Numbered from the stretch's first letter, positions 1-12,287 are shown. The stretch: 64,000 nucleotides of DNA from an uncultured Pseudomonadales bacterium (GCA_905182155.1 CAJJAX010000001.1:1-64000); one strand, 5' to 3'. Notes: generated by a model not told the origin, from the sequence alone. Program-made: numbers and translations.

Positions 1-231
1 CGAATGTCTCTGAGCAATGTGCTCATCCAATCCTATGTAGATGACGAATTTCGCGGCCGGGTGATGAGTATTTATATGCTGGAGATGGCGCTTTTATCGG
101 TGAGCATCTACCCCATCAGTTTGCTGGCCGAGTTTTACGGCCCGCAATGGGCGGTTGGCCTGTCTGCCATTGGCTTGATCATCATGGTGGTGATTCTATT
201 CAACGTCCCACGCTATCGCGATCTCGATTAA
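1..231 (+). CDS. MFS transporter, C-terminal end (partial)
   Basis: This is the last 76 codons of a gene that starts before the window; the frame is open from base 1, so the ATG at 4 is probably internal. The residues FRGRVMSIYMLE resemble the cytoplasmic loop and helix motif of major facilitator permeases of the EntS/MFS_3 type, and two hydrophobic helices follow before a short charged tail (PRYRDLD). It would sit in the inner membrane and export or import a small molecule that cannot be identified from this fragment. It lies 36 bases upstream of a beta-galactosidase on the same strand, but the fragment does not resemble the LacY or GPH sugar permease families, so a joint role is unproven. 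Confidence 0.75.
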   Translation, partial: RMSLSNVLIQSYVDDEFRGRVMSIYMLEMALLSVSIYPISLLAEFYGPQWAVGLSAIGLIIMVVILFNVPRYRDLD

Positions 232-3369
<3,138 letters not shown>

Positions 3370-3658
3370 TCACGCCCTCGTGCCCAGCAAGGGCAAAAGA
3401 ACCTCAAAGCGTCTGGGGCGCGCCGCTCAATCCTTTAAAGACGCGCAGTTGGGCCGCTGAACCGTCCTACCCGGCACTGGGCCCAAGCGAAATCAGCATC
3501 CGACGGGCCGTGCAGCGCTTCAACAACCCCAATGACCAGCAGGGATCATTCGGTGATCGACCGCCCAGGGTATGACCCAAACAAAAAGCTCGAGCAGGTT
3601 GATTGACCTGTCGCAAGCACAGCAGTAAGGTGCACCAAAAGATGATTACAGCGCCGTT

Positions 3659-3898
3659 ATGCCTCAAGCTAAAGCCTTTCCGTTCGAAGCGTCCTTAAAA
3701 AAACTCGAAACCCTTGTCGAGACAATGGAAGCGGGCGAACTCTCCCTTGAAGAATCTTTAAACGCGTTCCAGGAAGGGATCGAGTTGACACGAGCTTGCC
3801 AAAAAGCATTGACCGAGGCCGAACAAAAGGTTGCCCTGCTGGTCACAACCAGTGCCGGCGTTGCAGCACAACCTTTCGAGCCTTCTGATGACGGCTGA
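3659..3898 (+). CDS. xseB: Exodeoxyribonuclease VII small subunit
   Basis: A 79-residue protein with the XseB pattern FEASLKKLETLVETMEAG followed by LSLEESLNAFQEGIEL, a helical hairpin. XseB binds in several copies to the large subunit XseA to form exonuclease VII, which degrades single-stranded DNA; xseA is not in this window. The gene overlaps ispA by 11 bases and is the first gene of the xseB-ispA-dxs block, the order seen in E. coli and many gammaproteobacteria. The 289 bases between lacZ and this gene contain no ORF I can support. Confidence 0.95.
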   Translation: MPQAKAFPFEASLKKLETLVETMEAGELSLEESLNAFQEGIELTRACQKALTEAEQKVALLVTTSAGVAAQPFEPSDDG

Positions 3899-4763
3899 GT
3901 TTCTGGCGCCTTTTCAAAATCGAATCGAAGTAAAGCTTGCACAACGACTCAACGCGTTTGACCAACCCAAACCGCTCAGCGACGCCATGGCTTATGCCTG
4001 TCTTGGCGGCGGTAAACGATTACGGGCAGCGCTTGTCTATCTGAGTGCCGAGGCACTCGGACTGAACTTAGATCAAGCCGACAGCACCGCAATTGCCGTT
4101 GAACTCATCCACGGCTACTCATTAATCCATGATGACTTACCCGCAATGGATGATGACCCCTTACGGCGGGGAAAACCCAGCACCCACATCGAATTTGGAG
4201 ACGCCTTAGCGATCCTGGCAGGGGACGCACTACAGGCTCTGGCCTTTCAGACACTGGCAGAGGATACCCGTCTTAATCCCGAGGCAAGACTTCGGCTCAT
4301 TCAAGCACTCAGCGGTGCCTCCGGCATCAATGGCATGGTGGGTGGCCAAGTCCGGGACATGACGGGTGAACACCAGGCGCTCAACCTGTCCGATCTCACC
4401 GAGATGCACGCGCTCAAGACCGGCGCCCTCATTGAATTCTCAGCGGCCAGCGGCGCGATGATCGACGGCAATCAATCCAACCGTGAAGGCGCCCTGCGAC
4501 ACTTTGGCGCAAAACTCGGTTTGGCCTTTCAGGTGCAAGACGACATCCTCGATGAAACCAGTAGTACTGAAACCCTTGGCAAGCAACAAGGCTCAGATCG
4601 AGCCCAAGCCAAATCGACGTTCGTTTCGTTATTAGGCCTTGAAGCCGCTCAAGAACATCTCGCTGATCTGATTGCGACTGTGCTGAGCCTTTTAAAGCAA
4701 TCGCAACTCGAAACAGACAATCTGTTGGCGCTGGTGCACTACATGGCCGAAAGAAAATATTAA
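3888..4763 (+). CDS. ispA: Farnesyl diphosphate synthase
   Basis: A 291-residue all-helical trans-prenyltransferase that condenses isopentenyl diphosphate with dimethylallyl and geranyl diphosphate to give farnesyl diphosphate for quinone, undecaprenyl and other isoprenoid synthesis. The first aspartate-rich motif is DDLPAMDDDPLRRG and the second is DDILDETS; GGKRLRA near the N terminus and GLAFQVQDDILD are typical. The ORF track begins at 3831, inside xseB, but the ATG at 3888 (MTAEFLAPF) gives the usual family length and an 11-base translational overlap with xseB. It is followed after 63 bases by dxs, which makes the first intermediate of the same pathway. Confidence 0.95.
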   Translation: MTAEFLAPFQNRIEVKLAQRLNAFDQPKPLSDAMAYACLGGGKRLRAALVYLSAEALGLNLDQADSTAIAVELIHGYSLIHDDLPAMDDDPLRRGKPSTHIEFGDALAILAGDALQALAFQTLAEDTRLNPEARLRLIQALSGASGINGMVGGQVRDMTGEHQALNLSDLTEMHALKTGALIEFSAASGAMIDGNQSNREGALRHFGAKLGLAFQVQDDILDETSSTETLGKQQGSDRAQAKSTFVSLLGLEAAQEHLADLIATVLSLLKQSQLETDNLLALVHYMAERKY

Positions 4764-4826
4764 TCCCGAGAAAAATTCTGATCGCTTTCGTGTAAACTTC
4801 GGCCATCCATCTCATCAAATAGCCCT

Positions 4827-6698
4827 ATGTTCTACACCATCCCAACCGAGCGGCCCAACACCCCTCTGCTTGATACCATAAACGCGCCCAGCGACTTAAG
4901 GCGGCTGAGCCTGAATGAGTTAGATCAGCTCGTCGATGACCTCCGGCACTTTCTCCTGTATAGCGTTGGACAAACCGGCGGGCACCTTGGCGCAGGCCTC
5001 GGCGTCATTGAATTAACCGTGGCCCTGCATTATTGCTTCGACACCCCGGACGACCACTTAGTCTGGGATGTGGGTCATCAGACCTACCCGCACAAGATCT
5101 TAACGGGTCGCCGAGAGCAGATGGCCACCTTAAGAACCAAAGAGGGGATCGCACCCTTTCCTTCAAGAGATGAGAGCCCCTATGACACTTTTGGCGTGGG
5201 GCACTCTTCGACCTCTATCAGTGCCGCATTGGGAATGGCGCTGGCTAAAAAAGCGCGGGGCACCACTTCTAAAACCGTTGCCGTGATCGGAGACGGCGCC
5301 ATGACCGCGGGCATGGCCTTTGAAGCACTGAATCATGCAGGCTCGGTTGATGCCGACATGCTGGTTATCCTCAACGACAACGCCATGTCCATCTCGGAAA
5401 ACGTTGGCGGGCTCGCCAGTTATTTTGCGCGCATTCTCTCAAGCCGGTTTTATTTGAATGTTCGCCAAGGCGGTAAGAAGATTTTAAGCCACCTGCCGTC
5501 GGCGCAAAACTTTGCTCGAAAAACCGAGGAGCACATGAAAGGCATGGTCGTGCCCGGCACGCTTTTTGATGAATTAGGCTTGAACTACATCGGCCCAATC
5601 GATGGTCATGATTTAAAGGCGTTAATCACCGCTTTAACCAATATCAAAGACCAAAAAGGTCCGCAATTTCTTCATCTCGTGACCCAAAAAGGTAAGGGCT
5701 TTGAACCAGCCGAGGCCTCGCCCATCGGCACGCATTCAATGTCAAAAATTGAAACCAACCCGATAGGGCGCAATGACAAGCGTCCCAGTTACGCCAATAT
5801 CTTTGGACAATGGATCTGCGATAAAGCCGCCACTGACACAAACCTTATGGCCATCACGCCGGCCATGCGCGAGGGTTCTGATTTAGTCGCGTTTTCGGAG
5901 CGCTTTGCAGATCGTTACTTTGATGTCGCCATCGCCGAGCAACATGCCGTAACCCTTGCCGCGGGACTCGCGTGCCAAGGCATGAAACCCGTGGTCGCGA
6001 TCTATTCGACCTTCCTACAACGCGCTTATGATCAACTGATCCATGACATTGCCATTCAGAACTTGGATGTGCTGTTTGCAATTGATCGCGCGGGCCTACT
6101 CGAGGATGGACCGACCCATTCTGGGGTATTCGACTACGGCTTCTTAAGGTGTATCCCCAATGTTGTCGTCATGGCACCCTCCGATGAAAGCGAGCTGAAG
6201 GCCATGCTCGAATTTGGATATGAGCACCCTGGCCCAGCCTGTGTTCGTTACCCACGCGGCGAAATCACCGGCGCAGGAACTGAGGCGCCCGTGCAAATCG
6301 AATTGGGCCGCGGCGAGGTGCGTCGGTCAGGTCAAGAGATCGCCATACTCGCTTTTGGCAGCATGCTGCAAACCGGCCTTGAGGTGGCAGAACCGTTAGG
6401 CGCAACGGTTGTGGATATGCGGTTTGTGAAACCGCTCGATGAAGCCCTGATCACACAGCTTGCGCGCGAGCACGGCTTTATCGTAACCCTCGAAGAAAAT
6501 GCCGTTCAGGGTGGCGCGGGTTCTGCCGTCAATGAGCATTTAGCCAAAGCGGGCTATCGCGGATTACTTTTAAACCTGGGCATTCCGGACGAATTTATCC
6601 AACCCGAAAAGCCCTCACAGATGATCAAAGCCAGTGGCCTAGACGCCGCCAGTGTCCTGCACAGCATCAACGCTCATCAAACGGCGTTCGGCAACTAG
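4827..6698 (+). CDS. dxs: 1-Deoxy-D-xylulose-5-phosphate synthase
   Basis: A 623-residue thiamine diphosphate enzyme that joins pyruvate and glyceraldehyde 3-phosphate to form DXP, the entry step of the MEP isoprenoid pathway and a precursor for thiamine and pyridoxal. The N-terminal domain has [17 protein letters not shown] and the ThDP/Mg motif [15 protein letters not shown], with NDNAMSIS following. The transketolase-like central part has [17 protein letters not shown] with the conserved glutamate, and [14 protein letters not shown]. The gene is intact and ends with a stop that overlaps the stop of the converging ribA by a few bases. Confidence 0.97.
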   Translation: MFYTIPTERPNTPLLDTINAPSDLRRLSLNELDQLVDDLRHFLLYSVGQTGGHLGAGLGVIELTVALHYCFDTPDDHLVWDVGHQTYPHKILTGRREQMATLRTKEGIAPFPSRDESPYDTFGVGHSSTSISAALGMALAKKARGTTSKTVAVIGDGAMTAGMAFEALNHAGSVDADMLVILNDNAMSISENVGGLASYFARILSSRFYLNVRQGGKKILSHLPSAQNFARKTEEHMKGMVVPGTLFDELGLNYIGPIDGHDLKALITALTNIKDQKGPQFLHLVTQKGKGFEPAEASPIGTHSMSKIETNPIGRNDKRPSYANIFGQWICDKAATDTNLMAITPAMREGSDLVAFSERFADRYFDVAIAEQHAVTLAAGLACQGMKPVVAIYSTFLQRAYDQLIHDIAIQNLDVLFAIDRAGLLEDGPTHSGVFDYGFLRCIPNVVVMAPSDESELKAMLEFGYEHPGPACVRYPRGEITGAGTEAPVQIELGRGEVRRSGQEIAILAFGSMLQTGLEVAEPLGATVVDMRFVKPLDEALITQLAREHGFIVTLEENAVQGGAGSAVNEHLAKAGYRGLLLNLGIPDEFIQPEKPSQMIKASGLDAASVLHSINAHQTAFGN

Positions 6699-7292
6699 CT
6701 GAGTGTTGATTGGCTCAGAAGGTGCCCTAACTTACCCGCTTTCGTCTTAAGGTAACGGTCGTTATGGTCGTTATGGCCGGTTTCAATCGGCATTCGATCC
6801 TGAACCTCAATACCCAATTTGGTTAACGCGTTGACCTTAACCGGGTTATTGGTCATCAACCGAACAGAGCCCACCTGAAGGTGCGCAAACATATTGCGGC
6901 ACATCGTGTAATCGCGCAGGTCTGCATCAAACCCTAAGCGCTCGTTGGCCTCGACTGTGTCGGCCCCGGCATCTTGAAGTTGATAAGCGCGGATTTTATT
7001 GATCAAACCAATGCCGCGGCCCTCTTGATTTAAATACAGTAAAACCCCAGCGCCTTCATGCGGCACTCATTGCTCCTTGAAGTTGAGGCCCACAATCGCA
7101 GCGCATGCTGAACAAGCAATCGCCCGTTAGGCATTCGGAGTGCACGCGGCACAGCACGCCTGCCTGATTCGCAACGGAACCGAAGGTGAGGGCAACATGT
7201 TCTTGGCCCGTATCGGGATCCTCAAAACCGTGCATGACAAACTTGCCAAATTGGGTTGGCAATTCACAGGATGCGACAAATTGGACTGGCAT
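6695..7292 (-). CDS. ribA: GTP cyclohydrolase II, frameshifted as sequenced
   Basis: This enzyme opens the imidazole ring of GTP in the first committed step of riboflavin synthesis. The N-terminal part (7292 to about 7056) carries [20 protein letters not shown] with the zinc cysteines; the C-terminal part (about 7066 to 6695) carries [29 protein letters not shown] and LMTNNPVKV. Together they cover E. coli RibA (196 residues) from end to end. The two halves lie in different frames and join near 7060-7072, where one extra base would give a continuous [12 protein letters not shown]-x-HEGAG. It is monofunctional, with no DHBP synthase domain. An upstream AAGAG supports the start. Because no residue is lost, a sequencing error is more likely than a true pseudogene. 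Confidence 0.88.
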
Positions 7293-7796
7293 TGGAAAAT
7301 GCTCTTTACCGTTCGAGAGCGAAGTGTACCAGCAGTCTGGCTTGACTGAAAATCGACGCTCAGAATTTTTTTAATCTCGGCTGCTTACGGCACTCCGACC
7401 CGCCCGGAATCCAAACGCCGGGGCCGAACCCAAAGCGCCATCAGCAACGTCGCAGGTCATACCCCGAGCCGAGGCCATCACATTGCCGCGGCCTAAAGCC
7501 CTTCAACTCGGCCGCCGCCGATGTCCGTTACCCCATCGCTGCATCGATTCTCGGTTAAGCCGATTGTCCCGAGTAACTCGGCCATTGAACCCAAAGTGGT
7601 CGCAGTCGTACCTTTGAATGCGAGCTCGCGTACCCAGCATCCTGCGCGCTATCGCCTCGGTAAAACCCAGATCAGCGCCAACAGGACCACCGCGAATCTA
7701 CCCCTCAAGGGTTTCTTGCCCCCGACTGAAGCCGTGGGCCAGCGCCTCATTCGCACAATGGCCAGCTCAAGCAAAGCAATCTTCACGCGAAGACCC
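7293..7796 (-). other. 504-base gap with open minus-strand fragments, possible gene remnant
   Basis: No intact gene is visible between ribA and the acyl-CoA dehydrogenase. On the minus strand, directly downstream of that dehydrogenase, short open stretches occur in changing frames, for example EALAHGFSRGQETLEG (about 7700-7755, then a stop) and GTTATTLGSMAELLG (about 7570-7620). The first stretch is vaguely like the C-terminal part of crotonase-fold proteins, but the match is too short to name a family. Either an old catabolic gene has decayed here or the patterns reflect only base composition. I found no convincing RNA, riboswitch or promoter in it. Confidence 0.3.
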
Positions 7797-8987
7797 TTAG
7801 TCCGGCAAACCCAACACCCGTTTCGCGATGATGTTGGCTTGCACTTCATTGGTCCCGCCGTAGATCGTAACCGCTCGACTGGCGAGCCAAGATCGCGTGG
7901 CGCCTAATTCCTCCGGCAGAAAGCCTGCGTCTTCCCAACCCATGCCCTGACTGCCCATCAAATCGGCCGTGAGCGACTGTTGGTCTTGCGCCAAGGATGC
8001 GCCGTACAGTTTAAACATCGAGGTCGCCGCGCCGGGTGCCGCCCCGCCCCGAGCCTCTTCGCCCATTCTGCGCTGGGTTAGCACAAACGCGCGGCTGCGC
8101 ATTTGCCATTGAATGACCTCGTTCCGCTGACTCGCTTGCTGCACGGGATCACTCACGTACCGGCCCAGAAGATCCACCAGATCAAGATCAACGGTCACGC
8201 CGACGGGCCGGGATCGACCGGCTGATGGGCCTAGGCCGCCCTGGCCCGAGCGTTCGTGTTGAAGTAGGCGCTTACCAATCCCCCAGCCGTCATTGAGGGT
8301 TCCAACCAGGTCTCGTTTTTCGGCCAAGGCACCGTCTAAAAACGTTTCACAAAAGGGCGAGCTCCCTGAGATGAGCTGGATGGGCTTCACCGTTATCCCA
8401 GGTTGGTCCATCGGCAGCAAAACAAAACTGATCCCTTTGTGCTTAGCAACGTTAGGGTCTGTGCGCACAACAATAATACCGTAGTCAGAATAATGCGCGC
8501 CCGAGGTCCAGATTTTTTGGCCATCAATTTGGAAATGATCACCCTGTAAAACCGCTTTGGTATTAAGCGCCGCTAAATCAGAGCCCGCGCCCGGCTCGCT
8601 GTAACCCTGACACCAGGCCGCGCCGCCTTTGGCAATCAAGGTCAAGTGCCGGAGCTTTTGATCCTCGGTGCCATGCTCCAACAACGTCGGCCCCAGCATT
8701 CGGGTACCCATGTTGACAAGCGGTGGCCGAGCATCAATCGCTTGCATCTCTTCGTACAAAACTTGCGTTTCGGCCAAGCTTAAACCAGCGCCCCCGTATT
8801 CTTTCGGCCACTGAGGCACCGTCCAGCCGCGCTCAGCCATCACTGCCAACCACCGCTGGGTATCGGGCTTGAAGGTCACCTTGGTGCTGCCGCTATGGGT
8901 CTCACCCGGACCCCGCGCGCCCTGCGGGCAGTTCTCAGCTAACCAAGCGCGGGTTTCGGCTCGGAATTGTACTAATGCTTCTTTCAC
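7797..8987 (-). CDS. Acyl-CoA dehydrogenase family protein
   Basis: A 396-residue flavoenzyme of the acyl-CoA dehydrogenase superfamily, expected to introduce an alpha,beta double bond into an acyl-CoA using FAD. The middle domain has CQGYSEPGAGSDLA and DGQKIWTSGAHYSDYGIIVVRT, which bind the flavin, and the C terminus ends with TIYGGTNEVQANIIAKRVLGLP, the usual FAD contact and helix. Start is a GTG with AAAGGAG nine bases upstream. It is transcribed in the same direction as two more dehydrogenases and a VOC protein. The alpha-helical stretch after LLQHERSGQGG is unusually rich in Gly, Pro and Arg, so the substrate pocket may differ from straight-chain enzymes. The substrate is unknown. Confidence 0.85.
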   Translation of the reverse strand: MKEALVQFRAETRAWLAENCPQGARGPGETHSGSTKVTFKPDTQRWLAVMAERGWTVPQWPKEYGGAGLSLAETQVLYEEMQAIDARPPLVNMGTRMLGPTLLEHGTEDQKLRHLTLIAKGGAAWCQGYSEPGAGSDLAALNTKAVLQGDHFQIDGQKIWTSGAHYSDYGIIVVRTDPNVAKHKGISFVLLPMDQPGITVKPIQLISGSSPFCETFLDGALAEKRDLVGTLNDGWGIGKRLLQHERSGQGGLGPSAGRSRPVGVTVDLDLVDLLGRYVSDPVQQASQRNEVIQWQMRSRAFVLTQRRMGEEARGGAAPGAATSMFKLYGASLAQDQQSLTADLMGSQGMGWEDAGFLPEELGATRSWLASRAVTIYGGTNEVQANIIAKRVLGLPD

Positions 8988-9032
8988 GACTGGGCACTCC
9001 TTTGTTCGCGCAGCTCAACATCACCTTCTGAC

Positions 9033-9404
9033 TTAAGACGCGGGACTTAATTGCACCAGCAGGCCATTGGCCTCAGCAGGATGCACAAAGGCGCCACCAA
9101 TCGTGCGCACCCCGGATGCCGACAATGACGCCGCCATGGCTTTTGGATCGTCAACCGCAAAGGCCACCGTGTGGACGCCATCGCCGAGTTTGTTCAGTGA
9201 CCCCGTCAAGGGCGAGGCCGCCTCGGTTGGAGAAATCAATTCTAAAAACGTGCCATTTTCGAAGTGGTAGAATGCTTGATCCGCCATTAAAGCGTCAGAG
9301 TGCGCCCGATCAGGCTCAATACCCAAGATCTTATTATAATTGGCAACGGCGGCCTCGATATCCCCAACGCGAACCACGACGTGGTCTATTCCTTTAAAAC
9401 TCAT
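9033..9404 (-). CDS. VOC-family protein, methylmalonyl-CoA epimerase-like
   Basis: A 123-residue single vicinal-oxygen-chelate domain beginning IDHVVVRVGDIEAAVANYNKILG, a typical glyoxalase/epimerase opening with the first metal-binding His. Later motifs NGTFLELISPT and GDGVHTVAFAVDD supply the expected Glu and second His; HPAEANGLLVQLSP resembles the end of methylmalonyl-CoA epimerases and glyoxalase-like proteins. It has a strong AGGAG ribosome site and sits between two acyl-CoA dehydrogenases, so an acyl-CoA or epimerase role in the same pathway is plausible. The subfamily cannot be fixed by eye; lactoylglutathione lyase-like is an alternative. Confidence 0.75.
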   Translation of the reverse strand: MSFKGIDHVVVRVGDIEAAVANYNKILGIEPDRAHSDALMADQAFYHFENGTFLELISPTEAASPLTGSLNKLGDGVHTVAFAVDDPKAMAASLSASGVRTIGGAFVHPAEANGLLVQLSPAS

Positions 9405-9484
9405 TTGACGCTCCTTTTTTAATCCTAAAACTCAAAAAACCGTGCTGAGAAGATCTCAGTCTCCGGCCCCATACTCGTTGTGCC

Positions 9485-10732
9485 CTATTGCGCATTGCGC
9501 GGAATCTCGCGGAATGGCCCGGTATCCATCCGTTGCTCTTTCGGCATCCCAAGCACCCGCTCGGCAATAATATTGCGCTGAATCTCATCGGTGCCACCCG
9601 CAATCGATATCGCCGGAACGGAAATTAAGGTTTCGGCAATGAGGCCGTCAGCCGCGGACTCAGGGCCGCTCAACATCGCGCTTGCGCCCGAGATCATGGT
9701 GTGGACATGGGCCGCTTGTCTTGCAATCACACTGGCGCCAAGCTTGCCAATCGACCCAGCGGGTAGCACGCCCTGGCCGCCGGATTTTTGGTAGGCCGCA
9801 ACCCGATCGGCTGAAATTCGCGCAGCCTCGGTCAAACAAAATAATTTCGCCATTTCTTGACGAACCGCATCGTCTTCAATGGCGCCGGTTTCTTGAGCCC
9901 GCTGCAAAATTAAATCCGGCCGGCCTTCGCGTTGGGGATACCAGGTGTAAGGCTCATTATCGATCTCGAGTTCCCGCGCGAGCTCTTCATAAATTCTGCC
10001 AGCGGAAGCCGAAGCCGGCACACCCTGGCTGCGGCCCCGGGCAAAGCCTTGGCGCTCAATTGACAAGGTGGTGGTTGCAACCGCCCAGCCGTGGCCCTCG
10101 CCGCCCATCAGATCATCGAGCGGCACCCGAGCATCGGTTAAAAACACCTCATTAAAAGAGGCATGGCCATTCATCTGCTTTAAAGGTCGAACCTCGACGC
10201 CAGGCTGACGCATATCAATCAAAAAATAAGACAGACCCTGATGCTTCGGGAGGTCCCAATTCGAGCGCGCAACCAAGATACCAAAATCGGCATGATGGGC
10301 GCTGGTATTCCAGACTTTTTGACCGTTGATGAGCCAGTGATCGGCCTTTCGATCGGCTCGGGTTGAGGCGCCGGCTAAATCCGAGCCACTGCCTGGCTCG
10401 CTAAACAGCTGGCACCAAGCGTGCTCACCGGTCAGAATCTTTGGTAAATAACGCTGCTTTTGTTCGTTAGAACCATGGGCAAGAATGGTTTCAGCCGCCA
10501 GGCGCCGCGGGCCCACTTGGGCCGCGCCGACAATTCGCCGGTCAGCAAAAACGCGTGATACAACCAACGCTTCGGCCTGGGAAAAGCCTCGACCAAAACT
10601 ATCTTCTGGCCAACTTGGTGCCGCCCAACCCGCCGAAACAAGGCGTTTTCGCCACTCGATCAGGGATAGATCTGGCGAAAATTCAGCGTCTAAAAAGCGA
10701 TCAAGCTCGACCTTTATCCAATCATGCGACAT
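9485..10732 (-). CDS. Acyl-CoA dehydrogenase, larger partner of an overlapping pair
   Basis: A 415-residue acyl-CoA dehydrogenase family member with CQLFSEPGSGSDLAGASTRAD and NGQKVWNTSAHHADFGILVAR in the middle beta domain and SIAGGTDEIQRNIIAERVLGMP at the C terminus. The start has a GGAGG site located within the end of the upstream dehydrogenase gene, which it overlaps by 11 bases, so the two are almost certainly co-translated. Adjacent overlapping dehydrogenases of unequal size are characteristic of the heteromeric enzymes of steroid side-chain degradation (FadE28/29, FadE26/27 types in actinobacteria) and their proteobacterial counterparts. That comparison is an inference from architecture; the substrate is not shown. 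Confidence 0.85.
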   Translation of the reverse strand: MSHDWIKVELDRFLDAEFSPDLSLIEWRKRLVSAGWAAPSWPEDSFGRGFSQAEALVVSRVFADRRIVGAAQVGPRRLAAETILAHGSNEQKQRYLPKILTGEHAWCQLFSEPGSGSDLAGASTRADRKADHWLINGQKVWNTSAHHADFGILVARSNWDLPKHQGLSYFLIDMRQPGVEVRPLKQMNGHASFNEVFLTDARVPLDDLMGGEGHGWAVATTTLSIERQGFARGRSQGVPASASAGRIYEELARELEIDNEPYTWYPQREGRPDLILQRAQETGAIEDDAVRQEMAKLFCLTEAARISADRVAAYQKSGGQGVLPAGSIGKLGASVIARQAAHVHTMISGASAMLSGPESAADGLIAETLISVPAISIAGGTDEIQRNIIAERVLGMPKEQRMDTGPFREIPRNAQ

Positions 10733-11831
10733 CTTTGGCCTCCTGTAGGATATCGATCATTCGGGCACGATGCCGGTGGGGTGCGCCCAGCAACACCTCG
10801 TCGCATTTTGCCCGTTTAAACCAAAGGTGGGTGTCGTTCTCCCAGGTAAAACCAATGCCGCCCCGGAGCTGAATGGCCGCACGCGCCATCTCCATAAAAC
10901 AATCTGCTGCCATCGCCTTCGCCATACTCGGGTAAATCGTTTCGGCATCACTTGCCGCCAAACAAAATCCTGCATAGTGGGTCGCCGCTTTGGCGAACTC
11001 GAGGCTCATTAATAAGTCAGCGCAGCGATGTTTTAAGGCCTGAAACGAGCCAATTGGCCGACCAAACTGGTAACGACCTTTGGTGTATTCAACCGTTTCA
11101 TCCAACAACCTTGCCGCCCCCCCAATCATCTCGTGGGCCAAGGCAACGCTGGTTAAGTCCCAAAACCGATTCAAATCCTGCGACGTCACATCGCCGATCT
11201 TGGTCGCCTTGGCTGATTGCAGGGTAACGCGCGCCACTTTACGGGTCATATCGATCGACTCTTGGGCCACAGCTGTTACGCCCTCAGAAAGCCTTGGCAG
11301 GGCATAAAGCCCTAAGCCTGCGCCATTGCGCGCCACGATGATGAAGTCCTCGGCCGTGCAGCCATCCAAAACAATCGGGGCTGACCCCGTTAACGCTCCG
11401 GCCTCATTCGCCTGGATCAAACGCCCCACCTGACTCGGGTGATTCAGATCATCTAAGACCAGCGTTGCGCGGATCGACCCGTCCGCAATCTGTGGCAGTC
11501 TTTCAATTTTCGCGGCTTCATCGGCAAAGCGTTCAAGTGCGTAACCTGCCATGACGGCGGATGAAAAAAAAGGACCGCAGTAGAGGGTTCGTCCCATCTC
11601 TTCAAGAATGATGCCCAACTCAACCGGACCAAAGCCATGTCCGCCATATTCCTCTGACAGATGCGTGCCAGATAACCCCAAGGTTTCGCTCAGCTGCGCC
11701 CAAACCAATGGATCGAAACCTGTTTCGGTTTCGGAAAGCCCACGAACCGCGGTCGTTGTGCTGTGGGTATCAAAGAATCGATGCACAACGCGTTTAAATT
11801 GCGCTTGGTCTTCGGTAAACACGACTTGCAT
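10722..11831 (-). CDS. Acyl-CoA dehydrogenase, smaller partner of an overlapping pair
   Basis: A 369-residue acyl-CoA dehydrogenase superfamily protein starting MQVVFTEDQAQFKRVVHRFF. The ORF track extends to 12005, but the ATG at 11831 has AGGAGAG just upstream and matches the family start. Helical N-terminal residues lead to SEEYGGHGFGPVELGIILEEMGR, and the C terminus has AIQLRGGIGFTWENDTHLWFKRAK, where the GGIGFTWE motif is typical of FadE-type enzymes. The beta domain lacks a clear SEPGSGSD-type loop, as often seen in the non-catalytic or half-site partner of heteromeric dehydrogenases. It is the first gene of the run 10722 to 7797. Confidence 0.85.
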   Translation of the reverse strand: MQVVFTEDQAQFKRVVHRFFDTHSTTTAVRGLSETETGFDPLVWAQLSETLGLSGTHLSEEYGGHGFGPVELGIILEEMGRTLYCGPFFSSAVMAGYALERFADEAAKIERLPQIADGSIRATLVLDDLNHPSQVGRLIQANEAGALTGSAPIVLDGCTAEDFIIVARNGAGLGLYALPRLSEGVTAVAQESIDMTRKVARVTLQSAKATKIGDVTSQDLNRFWDLTSVALAHEMIGGAARLLDETVEYTKGRYQFGRPIGSFQALKHRCADLLMSLEFAKAATHYAGFCLAASDAETIYPSMAKAMAADCFMEMARAAIQLRGGIGFTWENDTHLWFKRAKCDEVLLGAPHRHRARMIDILQEAKDVA

Positions 11832-11853
11832 TGATCTCTCCTGACTCAAAACC

Positions 11854-11871
11854 CCCCGGTTGGTCCCGGGG
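11854..11871 (-). promoter_or_regulatory. GC hairpin in the 5' leader of the dehydrogenase run
   Basis: CCCCGG and CCGGGG form a six-pair stem around a six-base loop, twelve bases upstream of the AGGAGAG ribosome site of the dehydrogenase gene starting at 11831. Such a stem could stabilise the transcript or influence translation. There is no T-run, so it is not a classic terminator. Function is inferred only from position. Confidence 0.35.
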
Positions 11872-12127
11872 TTGTTCAAAACGGGCACTGTTTTTAGCGG
11901 GCCTAACAACGACGACTTTGATTCAGCCCCTCTCCATATTGATAGAGAGCGGATCTGGTTGCAAATCGTGATTGACCAAACGTTAAAAAATGAGCGACGC
12001 AACATCGAGATTCAGCGATCTTTCCCGATCAATTCAGCAGGGTGACGCCTGCGCGCCTGATGACGCCCCATCAAACCTGTCAGCCGATCCGTTCATGGGG
12101 GCGTTCTCGACCAATCCAGCGGTTGCC

Positions 12128-12144
12128 GGTTGCCTCAGGCAACC
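12128..12144. repeat. Perfect inverted repeat (7-bp stem, 3-base loop)
   Basis: GGTTGCC and GGCAACC are separated by TCA, forming a compact hairpin in the gap downstream of the FAD monooxygenase gene (minus strand). No T-rich tract follows on either strand, so it could end or stabilise a transcript but does not qualify as a standard intrinsic terminator. Confidence 0.5.
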
Positions 12145-12251
12145 CAGACAATGGGTTTGGTTCGACACCGCCCTGAGGGACGATCCATCACGGGCGCGTT
12201 GATGGCACCTAATAATCATCCGCCAAAATCCACCGCCCTCGCCGAAGTTCC

Positions 12252-12287
12252 GTTTGGTTTGGTTTGGTTTGGTTTTGGTTTGGTTTA
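12252..12287. repeat. TTTGG pentanucleotide tandem repeat
   Basis: About six units of TTTGG run in tandem, with one unit stretched to TTTTGG. The tract ends about ten bases before the stop codon of the minus-strand FAD monooxygenase gene, so it lies in its 3' flank, not in a coding or promoter position for any gene seen. Short tandem repeats like this can change copy number by slippage. Confidence 0.9.

Noticed and set aside
7293-7380. FMN riboswitch upstream of ribA
   Set aside because: The conserved RFN helices and loops could not be found in the leader.
7521-7907. Plus-strand ORF of 128 residues
   Set aside because: It overlaps the 3' end of the minus-strand acyl-CoA dehydrogenase and shows no motif; no ribosome site.
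12034-12219. Minus-strand ORF of 61 residues in the repeat-containing gap
   Set aside because: No recognisable pattern, no ribosome site and composition like the surrounding non-coding sequence.
12252-12287. Phase-variable promoter or coding repeat
   Set aside because: The TTTGG tract is downstream of the only nearby gene, so it cannot switch its frame or start.
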